A DNA stretch of 11,059 nucleotides, taken from positions 1-11,059 of the forward strand of contig JAUWWA010000020.1 of the NCBI GenBank assembly GCA_030617125.1, given 5' to 3'. The stretch's first letter is position 1. Each line of letters opens with the position of its first letter. Below the pieces are notes generated by a model, which was not told where the DNA came from, did not search any database, and saw only the letters and a list, made by a program, of their open reading frames with translations. Source of the DNA: Pirellulales bacterium (GTDB lineage: Bacteria > Planctomycetota > Planctomycetia > Pirellulales > Thermoguttaceae). A program made the translations under genes and the position numbers. Positions 1 to 6,104 of this stretch are shown in pieces.

Positions 1-500
1 ACAAGCGATACCAGAGCCAAGGACCCTTCTACTCGATGTACAACGTCGGGACGTACACCGTGGCGCCGATCAAGGTCGTATGGCGCAGGATGGACCGCCG
101 GATCCGCGCGGCCGTGCTTCGGGCGATCGACGATCCGCTGCTTGGTCGCCGGCCGGTGATACCGCAGGAGACGTGCGTGCTGATCGCGTGCCGTTCGACG
201 CAAGAGGCCCACTACATGTGCGCCGTGCTCAACAGTGCAATTGTCGGCTTCCTGGTCGCCTCGCACAGCGTTTCCGGCGGCAAGGGGTTCGGCACGCCGA
301 GCATGCTCGACTACATCCGGCTGCGGCGGTTCGAGCCGGCCCACCCGCTGCACGCCGAGTTGGCGGCGTGCAGCCGCGAAGCACACGAGGCCCTCGCCGG
401 CGGAGCCGACCTGCGCGGCATCCAGGATCGCATCAACCGGGCCGCGGCGACCCTCTGGGGGCTGAGCGACAGCGAGTTGGCAGCGATTCCTCCAACATAA
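1..500 (+). CDS. C-terminal part of an N6-adenine DNA methyltransferase-like (Eco57I/TaqI-type) protein, 5' truncated
   Basis: The reading frame is open from the left edge and ends at TAA 498-500, so the start lies outside the window; about 165 residues are visible. The segment has a 'GPFYSMYNVGTYTVAPIKVVW' style stretch near its beginning, then 'AHYMCAVLNSAIVGFLVAS' and 'GGKGFGTPSMLDYIRLRRF'. This pattern is typical of the target-recognition and C-terminal region of large class I SAM-dependent N6-adenine methyltransferases, including Eco57I-like fused restriction-modification enzymes. The catalytic NPPY region would lie upstream and is not seen, so methyltransferase activity is inferred. The gene converges on flhB and is unlikely to belong to the flagellar operon. 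It could also be a solitary methyltransferase or part of a phage-defence locus; the window cannot decide. The internal ATG at 36 is not a credible start because homology-like sequence continues upstream of it. Confidence 0.6.
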   Translation, partial: KRYQSQGPFYSMYNVGTYTVAPIKVVWRRMDRRIRAAVLRAIDDPLLGRRPVIPQETCVLIACRSTQEAHYMCAVLNSAIVGFLVASHSVSGGKGFGTPSMLDYIRLRRFEPAHPLHAELAACSREAHEALAGGADLRGIQDRINRAAATLWGLSDSELAAIPPT

Positions 501-502
501 AG

Positions 503-521
503 CCGCGACCGGTGGTCGCGG
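503..521 (+). terminator. GC-rich hairpin directly after the methyltransferase-like gene
   Basis: CCGCGACC (503-510) and GGTCGCGG (514-521) are perfect complements with a 3-nt loop, starting two bases after the TAA stop. No T-run follows on the plus strand, so it is not a textbook intrinsic terminator by itself. It may protect the 3' end of the transcript or act together with the AT-rich hairpin at 540-583. Confidence 0.45.
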
Positions 522-539
522 TGGCGGGAAACTGCTACA

Positions 540-606
540 GGAAAAGGGAAAAAGGAATCAACATCTTGGTTTCCCTTTTTTCCTCCTTTCCCCTTTCCCC
601 TCCTTA
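540..606. terminator. Purine/pyrimidine inverted repeat, probable bidirectional terminator between convergent genes
   Basis: The left arm GGAAAAGGGAAA (540-551) pairs with TTTCCCTTTTTTCC (570-583) across an 18-nt loop; the right arm has two extra T. Both strands carry a T-rich 3' arm, which fits a bidirectional terminator for the methyltransferase-like gene and flhB, whose stop is at 625-627. Left-arm sequence reads as 7-nt units starting with GGAA (540, 547, 554). The right side continues to 606 as a pyrimidine tract with TTTCCCC units, again with roughly 7-nt spacing. It therefore looks built from the same kind of heptad repeat found upstream of flhB. Confidence 0.55.
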
Positions 607-624
607 CACACGAACTGCAAACGG

Positions 625-1722
625 CTACGCCGCACTTGCCGGTGGATTCGGGATCGTCTTGCCCTGCAACTGGTAGACGTACGCCAGCACCTCGGCCACG
701 GCGGCGTACTTGTCCTCGGGGACGGGCTGATCGACGTTGACCTCGCGATAGAGCGCCTGCGCGAGGGGTTTGCGTTCGACGATCGGGATGCCGCGCTCCA
801 GCGCCAGCTTGCGGATGCGTTGGGCAAGCACGCCGCCTCCTTTCGCCACGACGGTCGGCGCGGCCATCGTCTCCGGCTGATACTGCACGGCGACGGCCAA
901 CTCGGTCGGGTTCGCGATCACCATGTCGGCCTTGGGAACGGCGTTGGAAAGGCGATTGAGCGCAAGCTGCCGCTGGACCATTTTTCGCCGCGCGATGACC
1001 TCCGGGCTACCCTCCAGGTTCTTCATTTCCTCGCGAATCTCCTGCGTCGTCATCTTAATGTCTTGCTCGTACTTCCACTTCTGGAATCCGTAGTCCAAGA
1101 TCGCCAGCACCAGCAGCGCGATGCCGATCTTGATCGCGGTCCACAGGAGAATCTCGACCAGGTACGCCGCGATCTCGCCCACTCCCATGCCGCTTAGGGC
1201 GAGGATCGTGTCGCGATGGTCGTATAAGCTGAGGAAGGCTACGACGGCGATCACCGCGATCTTGAACAGCCCGAACGTTAGACGCACCGCACCGCTCAGC
1301 GAGAAGAGCCTCTGGAGCCCCTTGAGCGGATCGAGCCTGGTAATGTCCGGGATCAGCTTCTGCGGGAGAAACAGAAATCCGATTTGGAGCACGTTCACCG
1401 CCACCGCGCCCAGGAAAAGCAGAAGTAAGATCGGAAGCAGATGTTCCGACAGCGTCGACAACGTCGAGCGGTACACGGTCACGGCGTCGGCGACGCTGAA
1501 ACGGGTCTGCGACAGAAGCCATCCGCCGCCGAGCTGATGGCGCGTGAAGCCGCCGAGAAACTCCACCAGCCCACCGCCGAGCATCAACAGCGTCATCGGC
1601 CCCAGGATCAGCAACACGGCCGAGCCGAGATCCTGGCTCTTGGCGACCTGCCCCTCCTCGCGGGCTTTCTGCCTGCGATGCGGAGTTGGATCCTGCGTTT
1701 TCTCGCCGTATTGGTCGGCCAT
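625..1722 (-). CDS. flhB: FlhB, flagellar export gate substrate-specificity switch protein
   Basis: 365 aa, close to the usual length. FlhB sits at the inner-membrane export gate and changes substrate preference from rod/hook to filament proteins after self-cleavage. The N-terminus 'GEKTQDPTPHRRQKAREEGQVAKS' is diagnostic. Hydrophobic segments lie at about 34-56, 95-120, 147-166 and 183-210. They are followed by the conserved cytoplasmic stretch 'KMTTQEIREEMKNLEGSPEV'. The autocleavage site is N271-P272-T273-E274; the family usually has NPTH, so the fourth residue differs while the scissile Asn-Pro is kept. The start ATG (1720-1722) matches the family N-terminus but has no Shine-Dalgarno: nine TGGNTAG heptads abut it on the upstream side. 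This is the last gene of the operon; flhA, its common neighbour, is not here. Confidence 0.97.
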   Translation of the reverse strand: MADQYGEKTQDPTPHRRQKAREEGQVAKSQDLGSAVLLILGPMTLLMLGGGLVEFLGGFTRHQLGGGWLLSQTRFSVADAVTVYRSTLSTLSEHLLPILLLLFLGAVAVNVLQIGFLFLPQKLIPDITRLDPLKGLQRLFSLSGAVRLTFGLFKIAVIAVVAFLSLYDHRDTILALSGMGVGEIAAYLVEILLWTAIKIGIALLVLAILDYGFQKWKYEQDIKMTTQEIREEMKNLEGSPEVIARRKMVQRQLALNRLSNAVPKADMVIANPTELAVAVQYQPETMAAPTVVAKGGGVLAQRIRKLALERGIPIVERKPLAQALYREVNVDQPVPEDKYAAVAEVLAYVYQLQGKTIPNPPASAA

Positions 1723-1785
1723 TGGTTAGTGGGTAGTGGTTAGTGGGTAGTGGGTATTGGATAGTGGGTAGTGGTTAGTGGATAG
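1723..1785 (+). repeat. Nine tandem 7-nt repeats, consensus TGGNTAG, abutting the flhB start codon
   Basis: Nine consecutive 7-nt units start at 1723 and keep frame without a gap to 1785. All fit TGGNTAG except the fifth, which ends in TAT. The variable base is T, G or A. The array touches the flhB start codon (1720-1722). On the flhB transcript it reads as CTANCCA units, a C/A-rich and probably unstructured leader with no ribosome-binding motif. The same unit occurs at 7485-7501 and, inverted, at 3145-3190. A 41-nt unique core (1786-1826) separates it from a second heptad array at 1825-1866. Confidence 0.93.
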
Positions 1786-1824
1786 TGCGCTAGCCCACGC
1801 AGACACGGGCGCTGAGCGAATTCC

Positions 1825-1866
1825 CTTCATTCATCCTTCCTCCTTCCGCCTTCCTCCTTCATCCTT
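1825..1866 (-). repeat. Five perfect AAGGNNG heptads plus one degenerate unit, overlapping the 3' end of fliR
   Basis: On the minus strand, units of AAGGATG, AAGGAGG, AAGGCGG, AAGGAGG and AAGGATG run from 1866 to 1832, followed by a degenerate unit AATGAAG (1825-1831). The order of units is symmetric around the central AAGGCGG. The array lies inside the fliR reading frame, encodes its last twelve residues and supplies its TGA stop (1827-1829). Confidence 0.9.
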
Positions 1867-2666
1867 GACAACATCCACTCCGTCCGCAGCGGGGCGTGGA
1901 GCGCTTCGAGCAGCGCCGCCATGGTCGGTTCGATCTGTTCTTGGAAGACCCAGGCGGCGGCGCCGATGGTCAACGAGAACGTGGCGAAGGCGAGCATCGA
2001 GTTCAGCCCGAGGCCCACCATGAGGATGTTCAACTGCGGCAGCGTGCGGGCGATCGACCCCAGCACCAACAGAGAAAGCAGCAATGCGGCAACCGCCGGC
2101 GCGGCGGCGCGTACGCCCAATACAAAGCTCTCCTGCACCAGTACGACGAAAGTCTCGGCGATCGACGTGGGAATGGCGCCGCTGCCGGGCGGAATGGTCG
2201 TGAACGTGTCGAGCAGCCCGGCCATCACGATCCGATGACCCCCGATGCACACGAACACGGCCATGGTCACCAGGAACAGCAATCGGGAGAAGAGCGGGAT
2301 CTCGGCCTCGGCGTTCGGATCGAACACGTCGGCCAACGCCAATCCGCCGATCCGGCCGATCAAACCCCCGGCCAACTGGATGCCGGAGAAGAGCACGACG
2401 ATGCCCAGCCCCAGACAGAGTCCCACGAACAGTTCGCCGGCGATGAAGACGGCGTAGTTCAGCATGGTGCCTGGGTACTCGATCGCGACGCCCCACTGGG
2501 TGGGTGTGATCAGCAGCGCCAACGCCACCGCCAGCAACGCCCGAACCTGCATCGGCACGTCCTTGGCGCCGTAGATCGGCGCCGTCATGGTCAGCCCACT
2601 GACGCGCGTAAGCACCAGCGTGAACAGCAAAAACTTCTCGACGTTGAATTCGCGAAGCCAGTCCAT
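1827..2666 (-). CDS. fliR: FliR, flagellar export gate membrane protein
   Basis: 279 aa, near the usual length of about 260. FliR forms the export channel core with FliP and FliQ. The N-terminus 'FLLFTLVLTRVSGLTMTAPIYGAKDVP', the stretch 'AGGLIGRIGGLALADVFDP' and 'LPQLNILMVGLGLNSMLAFATFSLT' are all typical of the family, and multiple membrane segments are evident. The body seems to end around 'LRTEWMLS'. The final residues, RMKEEGGRRKDE, are encoded by a heptad repeat and form a highly charged tail not expected in the family. The ATG at 2664-2666 is two bases from a GATGAAT repeat array and has no Shine-Dalgarno. The gene lies between fliQ and flhB, the standard order. Confidence 0.96.
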   Translation of the reverse strand: MDWLREFNVEKFLLFTLVLTRVSGLTMTAPIYGAKDVPMQVRALLAVALALLITPTQWGVAIEYPGTMLNYAVFIAGELFVGLCLGLGIVVLFSGIQLAGGLIGRIGGLALADVFDPNAEAEIPLFSRLLFLVTMAVFVCIGGHRIVMAGLLDTFTTIPPGSGAIPTSIAETFVVLVQESFVLGVRAAAPAVAALLLSLLVLGSIARTLPQLNILMVGLGLNSMLAFATFSLTIGAAAWVFQEQIEPTMAALLEALHAPLRTEWMLSRMKEEGGRRKDE

Positions 2667-2668
2667 AG

Positions 2669-2775
<107 letters not shown>

Positions 2776-2779
2776 GTCT

Positions 2780-3046
2780 CTAAAACCTCCCCGGGATACC
2801 GCCGATGAGTTCGGTCGCATACTGCACCATGCACGTGATCAACCAGGGCAGCGCGACGCTTAGCACGACGACCATGGCGACGATCTTGGGGACAAAGGCG
2901 ACAGTCTGCTCCTGGATTTGGGTCAGCGCCTGCAACAGCCCAATCAACAGGCCCACGACCAGTCCGGTCAACAGGACGGGCGAGCCGATCAGCAGCGCCG
3001 TCCAAAGAGCTTGGCGACCAATGTCGATGGCGGTTTGGGAATCCAT
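2780..3046 (-). CDS. fliQ: FliQ, flagellar export gate membrane protein
   Basis: 88 aa, the usual length. FliQ packs around FliP and FliR in the export gate. Two membrane hairpin segments are visible at about 16-42 and 50-76, with the conserved 'GLLIGLLQALTQIQEQTVAFVPKI' type sequence between and around them. The start 'MDSQTAIDIGRQALW' aligns with the family's usual beginning, so the ATG at 3044-3046 is well supported even though it has no Shine-Dalgarno. The bases immediately upstream are C-rich complements of a GGGGNNT heptad array. The gene is flanked by repeat cassettes on both sides. Confidence 0.96.
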   Translation of the reverse strand: MDSQTAIDIGRQALWTALLIGSPVLLTGLVVGLLIGLLQALTQIQEQTVAFVPKIVAMVVVLSVALPWLITCMVQYATELIGGIPGRF

Positions 3047-3109
3047 GGGGGCTGGGGACTAGGGGCTAGGGACTGGGGGCTGGGGAATGGGGGCTGGGGA
3101 ATGGGGGCC
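3047..3109 (+). repeat. Nine tandem 7-nt repeats, consensus about GGGGNNT, abutting the fliQ start codon
   Basis: Nine uninterrupted units of 7 nt: GGGGGCT, GGGGACT, AGGGGCT, AGGGACT, GGGGGCT, GGGGAAT, GGGGGCT, GGGGAAT and GGGGGCC. The first unit begins at the base next to the fliQ ATG. On the fliQ transcript it forms a C-rich leader. The resemblance to the heptanucleotide STRR repeats known in heterocystous cyanobacteria is in period and style; common origin is not shown. The plus-strand G-runs could in principle form G-quadruplex structures. Confidence 0.92.
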
Positions 3110-3124
3110 TGCGCTCAAGCGTTC

Positions 3125-3150
3125 AGTGGCCGCCGGCGCGGCGGCCCACT
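3125..3150. other. Strong GC hairpin in the fliP-fliQ gap
   Basis: GGCCGCC (3128-3134) and GGCGGCC (3140-3146) are perfect complements with a 5-nt loop. The stem extends to AGTGG/CCACT if one C is left bulged, giving about 12 pairs over 3125-3150. It sits between two heptad arrays inside an apparent operon. No T-run follows on the transcribed strand, so an RNA processing, stability or attenuation element is more likely than a terminator; its role is inferred. Confidence 0.6.
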
Positions 3151-3190
3151 ACCCACTACCTACCTACTATCCACTATCCACTACCCACTA
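3145..3190 (+). repeat. CTANCCA heptads, inverted copy of the TGGNTAG family
   Basis: Two CCCACTA units (3145-3158), a 4-nt interruption (CCTA), then four further units (3163-3190) ending in ACTA. This is the reverse complement of the unit at 1723-1785. The array ends 5 nt from the fliP stop codon (3196-3198), so together with the core at 3110-3144 and the array at 3047-3109 it fills nearly the whole fliP-fliQ gap. Confidence 0.88.
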
Positions 3191-3195
3191 CAAGG

Positions 3196-4077
3196 TCACG
3201 TAAACGTTTGAAAACTCTCCAACAGCATCCCGACGACAAGGTGCCAGCCATCGACCAGCACGAACAGCAGGATTTTGAACGGCAACGAGATCAACACCGG
3301 CGGCAGCATCAGCATACCCATCGAAACCATCACGGCGGCGATGACCATGTCGAGAATCAGAAACGGCAGGTAAATCTGGAACCCGATCAGAAACGCCGTC
3401 TTCAATTCGCTCAGCATAAACGCCGGCAACAAGACCCGAAACGGCACGTCGGCGTATGTCATCTCTTCGTAGTCGACCTGCAAAGCGTCCTCCGGCAGGT
3501 ACTGCATGAACAACCAGATGTCGTCCTCGTTTTCGGTCGATTTGATCTGGCGGGTCATGAACCGGTGAATCGGCGCGGCGCCCTGCGACCACGCTTGCTC
3601 CAACTCGATCTCGCGGGCCGTATACGGAGCGATGCCTTCGTCGTACACCTCCTTCCAGGTCGGCGACATAATCAGCAACGTCAGGAACAGTGATAGCGTC
3701 GTGATCACCTGGCTTGGCGGAAGCTGCTGCGTGCCGATCGCCTGGCGCAGCAGCGTCAATACCACAACAATGCGGACAAAACACGTGGTCATCAGCAACG
3801 CGGCCGGGGCCAGGCTCAGGACCGTCAACAGCAGCATCACTTGAATAGTCGAACTGAGCCCTTCCGGCGAGGTCCACGCCTCCGGCCCGCCGGTCAATCC
3901 GTCGGGCAGATCGATCGACAAAGGTTGGTTGGGGATGTCTTGGGCACTCGCCGGCCCAAACAGGCACAGACACGCCAGCACGACCGCCACGCCGGCCAGC
4001 ACCCGCCGCGAGCGGCTGTTGCGCCAACGGGCCAAGGCGGCACGGCGCCTGCCGCGGTTTAATGTTGTTTCAGGCAT
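3196..4077 (-). CDS. fliP: FliP, flagellar export gate membrane protein
   Basis: 293 aa. FliP is the main subunit of the export gate channel. The N-terminus has an arginine-rich region, a hydrophobic segment at about 26-40 and an ASA-Q junction near residue 45, consistent with the cleaved signal peptide known for FliP. Family signatures are present: 'FVRIVVVLTLLRQAIGTQQ' (about 100-118), 'FLTLLIMSPTW' (131-141), 'LLPAFMLSELKTAFLIGF' (216-233) and 'LPPVLISLPFKILLFVLVDG' (258-277). The ATG (4075-4077) lies inside the end of fliO with an 8-nt overlap. A GGAG sits 8 nt upstream, so translation is probably coupled to fliO and Shine-Dalgarno led. The gap to fliQ is filled by repeats. Confidence 0.97.
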   Translation of the reverse strand: MPETTLNRGRRRAALARWRNSRSRRVLAGVAVVLACLCLFGPASAQDIPNQPLSIDLPDGLTGGPEAWTSPEGLSSTIQVMLLLTVLSLAPAALLMTTCFVRIVVVLTLLRQAIGTQQLPPSQVITTLSLFLTLLIMSPTWKEVYDEGIAPYTAREIELEQAWSQGAAPIHRFMTRQIKSTENEDDIWLFMQYLPEDALQVDYEEMTYADVPFRVLLPAFMLSELKTAFLIGFQIYLPFLILDMVIAAVMVSMGMLMLPPVLISLPFKILLFVLVDGWHLVVGMLLESFQTFT

Positions 4078-4897
4078 GGCGGTTCTCCAATCGTTCGTCG
4101 GCGGTTGCCGCGGCGAGCCTCGTCAGACGCGCGTCGTCGAGGTCGCCGGGATGCGCCGGCGGCGGTTCCGGCGCCGATCGATCCCCGGCGAGTTGCCCGA
4201 ACACCGTGCGGAACGTCGCCGTGGCGCTGTTGGGCTTCGCCTGTTCGCAGAGGCCCAGAAGCCGGTCCACCTCCGGCGGGTCGGTCACCTCGGTCAACGT
4301 CTCCGCGCCCGCCGTGGTCACCGATACCAGCAGGAGCTTCTTGCCGCAGCGCAACAGGTGGACCTGCTGGCGTCCGGCCAGCGGGGCGCGGCCGAGGACC
4401 TCGAAAACGTCCGGCGGCAGGTTGCTCATTGCCCGCGGCGTAAGGCGGCGCATGGCGTAGGCCGCCAGCAGGAAGATCCCCAGCACCACCGCCAGGCTGC
4501 CGCCCACGGTGAGCATCGACGGCAGGCCGCCGGGCGAGCTTTCCGGTTGCGACGATTTCGAGCGACCCGGCGGCGGCAATCGACGCAACGATTCTTCGCT
4601 CCGCGCAGGCAACCGCGTCGCCGCGCGCTGAGCTTCCGGCGCCGCCGTCTGCTCGGCAGCGCCCTGTCCTTGGGGGTTTTCGCGAACCGGCTCCGTATAA
4701 GCTGCTGGGATGACGTCGCCGTGTCGTGTTTGAGCGTGCAACGGCAATGGAACGGCCGGCCGGGTATCCCACGGGTCCAACCACGCCGGCTCCTGCGCGG
4801 CTGGCTCCGACCTGGGCGGTGCAAACGTTTGGGCAGCCAGTCCGGCGGGAAAGGCGGCCACGAGAATCAAGCCGAGCGTTCGGGCGAATGAAGGCAT
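4070..4897 (-). CDS. fliO: FliO, flagellar export gate assembly protein
   Basis: 275 aa, longer than the enterobacterial protein (about 120). FliO helps assemble the FliP ring. A signal-like segment occupies residues 1-22. A proline- and alanine-rich, probably periplasmic stretch follows (23-125), then one membrane segment (about 128-148). The cytoplasmic FliO core comes next: 'VFEVLGRAPLAGRQQVHLLRCGKKLLLVSV' at 164-193 and 'EVDRLLGLC' at 209-217. The ATG at 4895-4897 has AAGGAAG 8 nt upstream. The 177-nt gap to fliN (4898-5074) is the longest non-repeat gap in the operon. It holds a weak 7-bp inverted repeat (AGTCGGC 4932-4938 / GCCGACT 4950-4956) but no promoter I can recognise. Confidence 0.9.
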   Translation of the reverse strand: MPSFARTLGLILVAAFPAGLAAQTFAPPRSEPAAQEPAWLDPWDTRPAVPLPLHAQTRHGDVIPAAYTEPVRENPQGQGAAEQTAAPEAQRAATRLPARSEESLRRLPPPGRSKSSQPESSPGGLPSMLTVGGSLAVVLGIFLLAAYAMRRLTPRAMSNLPPDVFEVLGRAPLAGRQQVHLLRCGKKLLLVSVTTAGAETLTEVTDPPEVDRLLGLCEQAKPNSATATFRTVFGQLAGDRSAPEPPPAHPGDLDDARLTRLAAATADERLENRHA

Positions 4898-5074
4898 CCG
4901 TGCACTTCCTTTTTCTTCGCGTTCCGGTTGAAGTCGGCTGGGGCAGTCCGCCGACTAATGAGGTGCGCGATTAGGTTCTTGGCTTTCTCGACATGTGGGG
5001 TGATGTGGCACGGTCGTGTAATCTGTCTACGTTTTGGTGACGCATTGGGAATCCGTCCTGCAATCTCTCAGCGG

Positions 5075-5554
5075 TTACGCCACGTTGGTTCCGCTAATCA
5101 GTTCGGTGACGCGCACACAGAAGTTGTCGTTGAGCACCAGCACCTCGCCCCGGGCGATCAGGCGCCCGTTGACGTAAACGTCGACCGGATCGCCGGCCAG
5201 CTTGTCCAGCGAGACGACCGATCCCTTGCGGAGTTTCAGGACGTCTTCGATGTACATGTGGGTGCGACCCAGTTCGATCTTCATATCCAACTCGACGTCG
5301 CGGATAAGGTCGAGCGTAGTGGTTTCGGTAGAGGCGGGCGAGCCGGAGAACTCCTCGAACCGGAACGCAGCGGCGCCGCCAGGCAGCCGATCGTCGCCAT
5401 TGGAGCTGATCGAGTCGATCGCTTGTTCGGCTTTCTCACCCTCGCCCCGGGCCTCGTCGGACGCCTCGCAGAGCGGCGCCGCGGCGCCAGCGTCCTTGGC
5501 CTCCTTGAGCAACTGTTCGATGTCGCCCTGATCCATCAGGTTATCGTCTGCCAT
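5075..5554 (-). CDS. fliN: FliN, flagellar motor switch C-ring protein
   Basis: 159 aa with an acidic, low-complexity N-terminal region (1-80) and a SpoA/C-ring domain at about 82-156. The domain carries 'DVELDMKIELGRTHMYIEDVLKL' and 'PVDVYVNGRLIARGEVLVLNDNFCVRVTELI', the classic FliN pattern. FliN forms the base of the switch complex and binds CheY-P and FliH. The frame remains open upstream to 5881, but that part overlaps fliJ. The chosen start MADDNLMDQ (5552-5554) has AAGGA about 10 nt upstream and gives the normal length. fliM, the usual partner gene, is not adjacent. Confidence 0.94.
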   Translation of the reverse strand: MADDNLMDQGDIEQLLKEAKDAGAAAPLCEASDEARGEGEKAEQAIDSISSNGDDRLPGGAAAFRFEEFSGSPASTETTTLDLIRDVELDMKIELGRTHMYIEDVLKLRKGSVVSLDKLAGDPVDVYVNGRLIARGEVLVLNDNFCVRVTELISGTNVA

Positions 5555-5577
5555 GGGAATCCATTCCTTTTTGGGGA

Positions 5578-5652
5578 CTATTGCTCGATGAAGTCGCGAC
5601 GCATCCATACCACAACAAACGCCACGGCAAGGCGGATGAGGCGTCCGATCAT
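5578..5652 (-). CDS. Possible 24-aa hydrophobic microprotein between fliJ and fliN
   Basis: A 24-codon ORF whose ATG overlaps the fliJ stop as ATGA (4-nt overlap, 5649-5652) and which ends at TAG 5578-5580, 23 nt before fliN. The peptide begins MIGRLIR, continues with the hydrophobic core LAVAFVVVWM (8-17), and ends RRDFIEQ. Arginines at 4, 7, 18 and 19 flank the core, so it could insert in or lie on the membrane, though ten residues is short for a full crossing. Third codon positions are mostly G or C, like the neighbours. The overlap implies translational coupling to fliJ. I do not recognise the family. It could be a real microprotein, a remnant of a lost gene, or chance; position and codon use favour the first. 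Confidence 0.5.
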   Translation of the reverse strand: MIGRLIRLAVAFVVVWMRRDFIEQ

Positions 5653-6101
5653 GGCTCGTCCTCTCGGGCCGTGCGGCGCTGGGCCACTTCATCGAACTGC
5701 TTGAGTTCCTGCCGGCTCTCTTGGTCGCGATGGCCGGCGGCGTGCTTGTCGCGGAGTTTCTCCAGTATGCGCACGTCGCGGTCGACCCCGAGCAGCTTTT
5801 GACGGCGGTGTTGGATTTCGGCGCCGACGGCGTCGCGCTGCTCGCCGAGTTGGTCGTGCCGCGATCTGAGCACGCGTTCATATCGCTCGGCGTCGATGAG
5901 CCGGTGGACGTTGACGGTCCCCGGAGCGGCCAGCTTGCGGCACGTGCCCTCCAGCCAGCCCAATTCCTCTTCGACGTGGTCGATGCGTTCTCTCAGCACG
6001 CCGTCCACCCGGTGCACTTCGGCGAGTTCCTCGCGCCGCTCGTCGCGAGCGGCCTCGCGGAGTCGCAGCAGCGTCGCCAGTCGGAACTTGAACTTCGCCA
6101 T
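5649..6101 (-). CDS. fliJ: FliJ, flagellar export chaperone and ATPase stalk protein
   Basis: 150 aa, the typical length, almost entirely predicted coiled coil. It starts MAKFKFRLATLLRLRE, which is the FliJ N-terminal signature, and ends with 'EKLRDKHAAGHRDQESRQELKQFDEVAQRR', the conserved C-terminal helix. FliJ sits in the centre of the FliI hexamer and contacts FlhA. It begins 3 nt after the fliI stop codon. The Shine-Dalgarno is weak (GGGAA about 10 nt upstream), which suggests coupling to fliI. Its TGA overlaps the ATG of the 24-codon ORF that follows. Confidence 0.92.
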   Translation of the reverse strand: MAKFKFRLATLLRLREAARDERREELAEVHRVDGVLRERIDHVEEELGWLEGTCRKLAAPGTVNVHRLIDAERYERVLRSRHDQLGEQRDAVGAEIQHRRQKLLGVDRDVRILEKLRDKHAAGHRDQESRQELKQFDEVAQRRTAREDEP

Positions 6102-6104
6102 CAG

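Noticed and set aside
1723..1785. CRISPR array
   Set aside because: The unit is only 7 nt with no spacers, and no cas genes are present.
5006..5021. TGGCACG, resembling the -24 element of a sigma-54 promoter, in the fliN-fliO gap
   Set aside because: It is on the plus strand, opposite to the flagellar genes, and the required GC of the -12 element is absent at the right distance.
4898..5074. 24-codon ORF beginning near 5045 in the fliN-fliO gap
   Set aside because: It is not tightly joined to either neighbour, has no good ribosome-binding site, and the peptide shows no feature beyond chance.
5555..5881. N-terminal extension of FliN upstream of residue M1 at 5554
   Set aside because: The frame is open but overlaps the 24-codon ORF and fliJ, the peptide is unlike FliN, and the chosen ATG has a Shine-Dalgarno and gives the family length.
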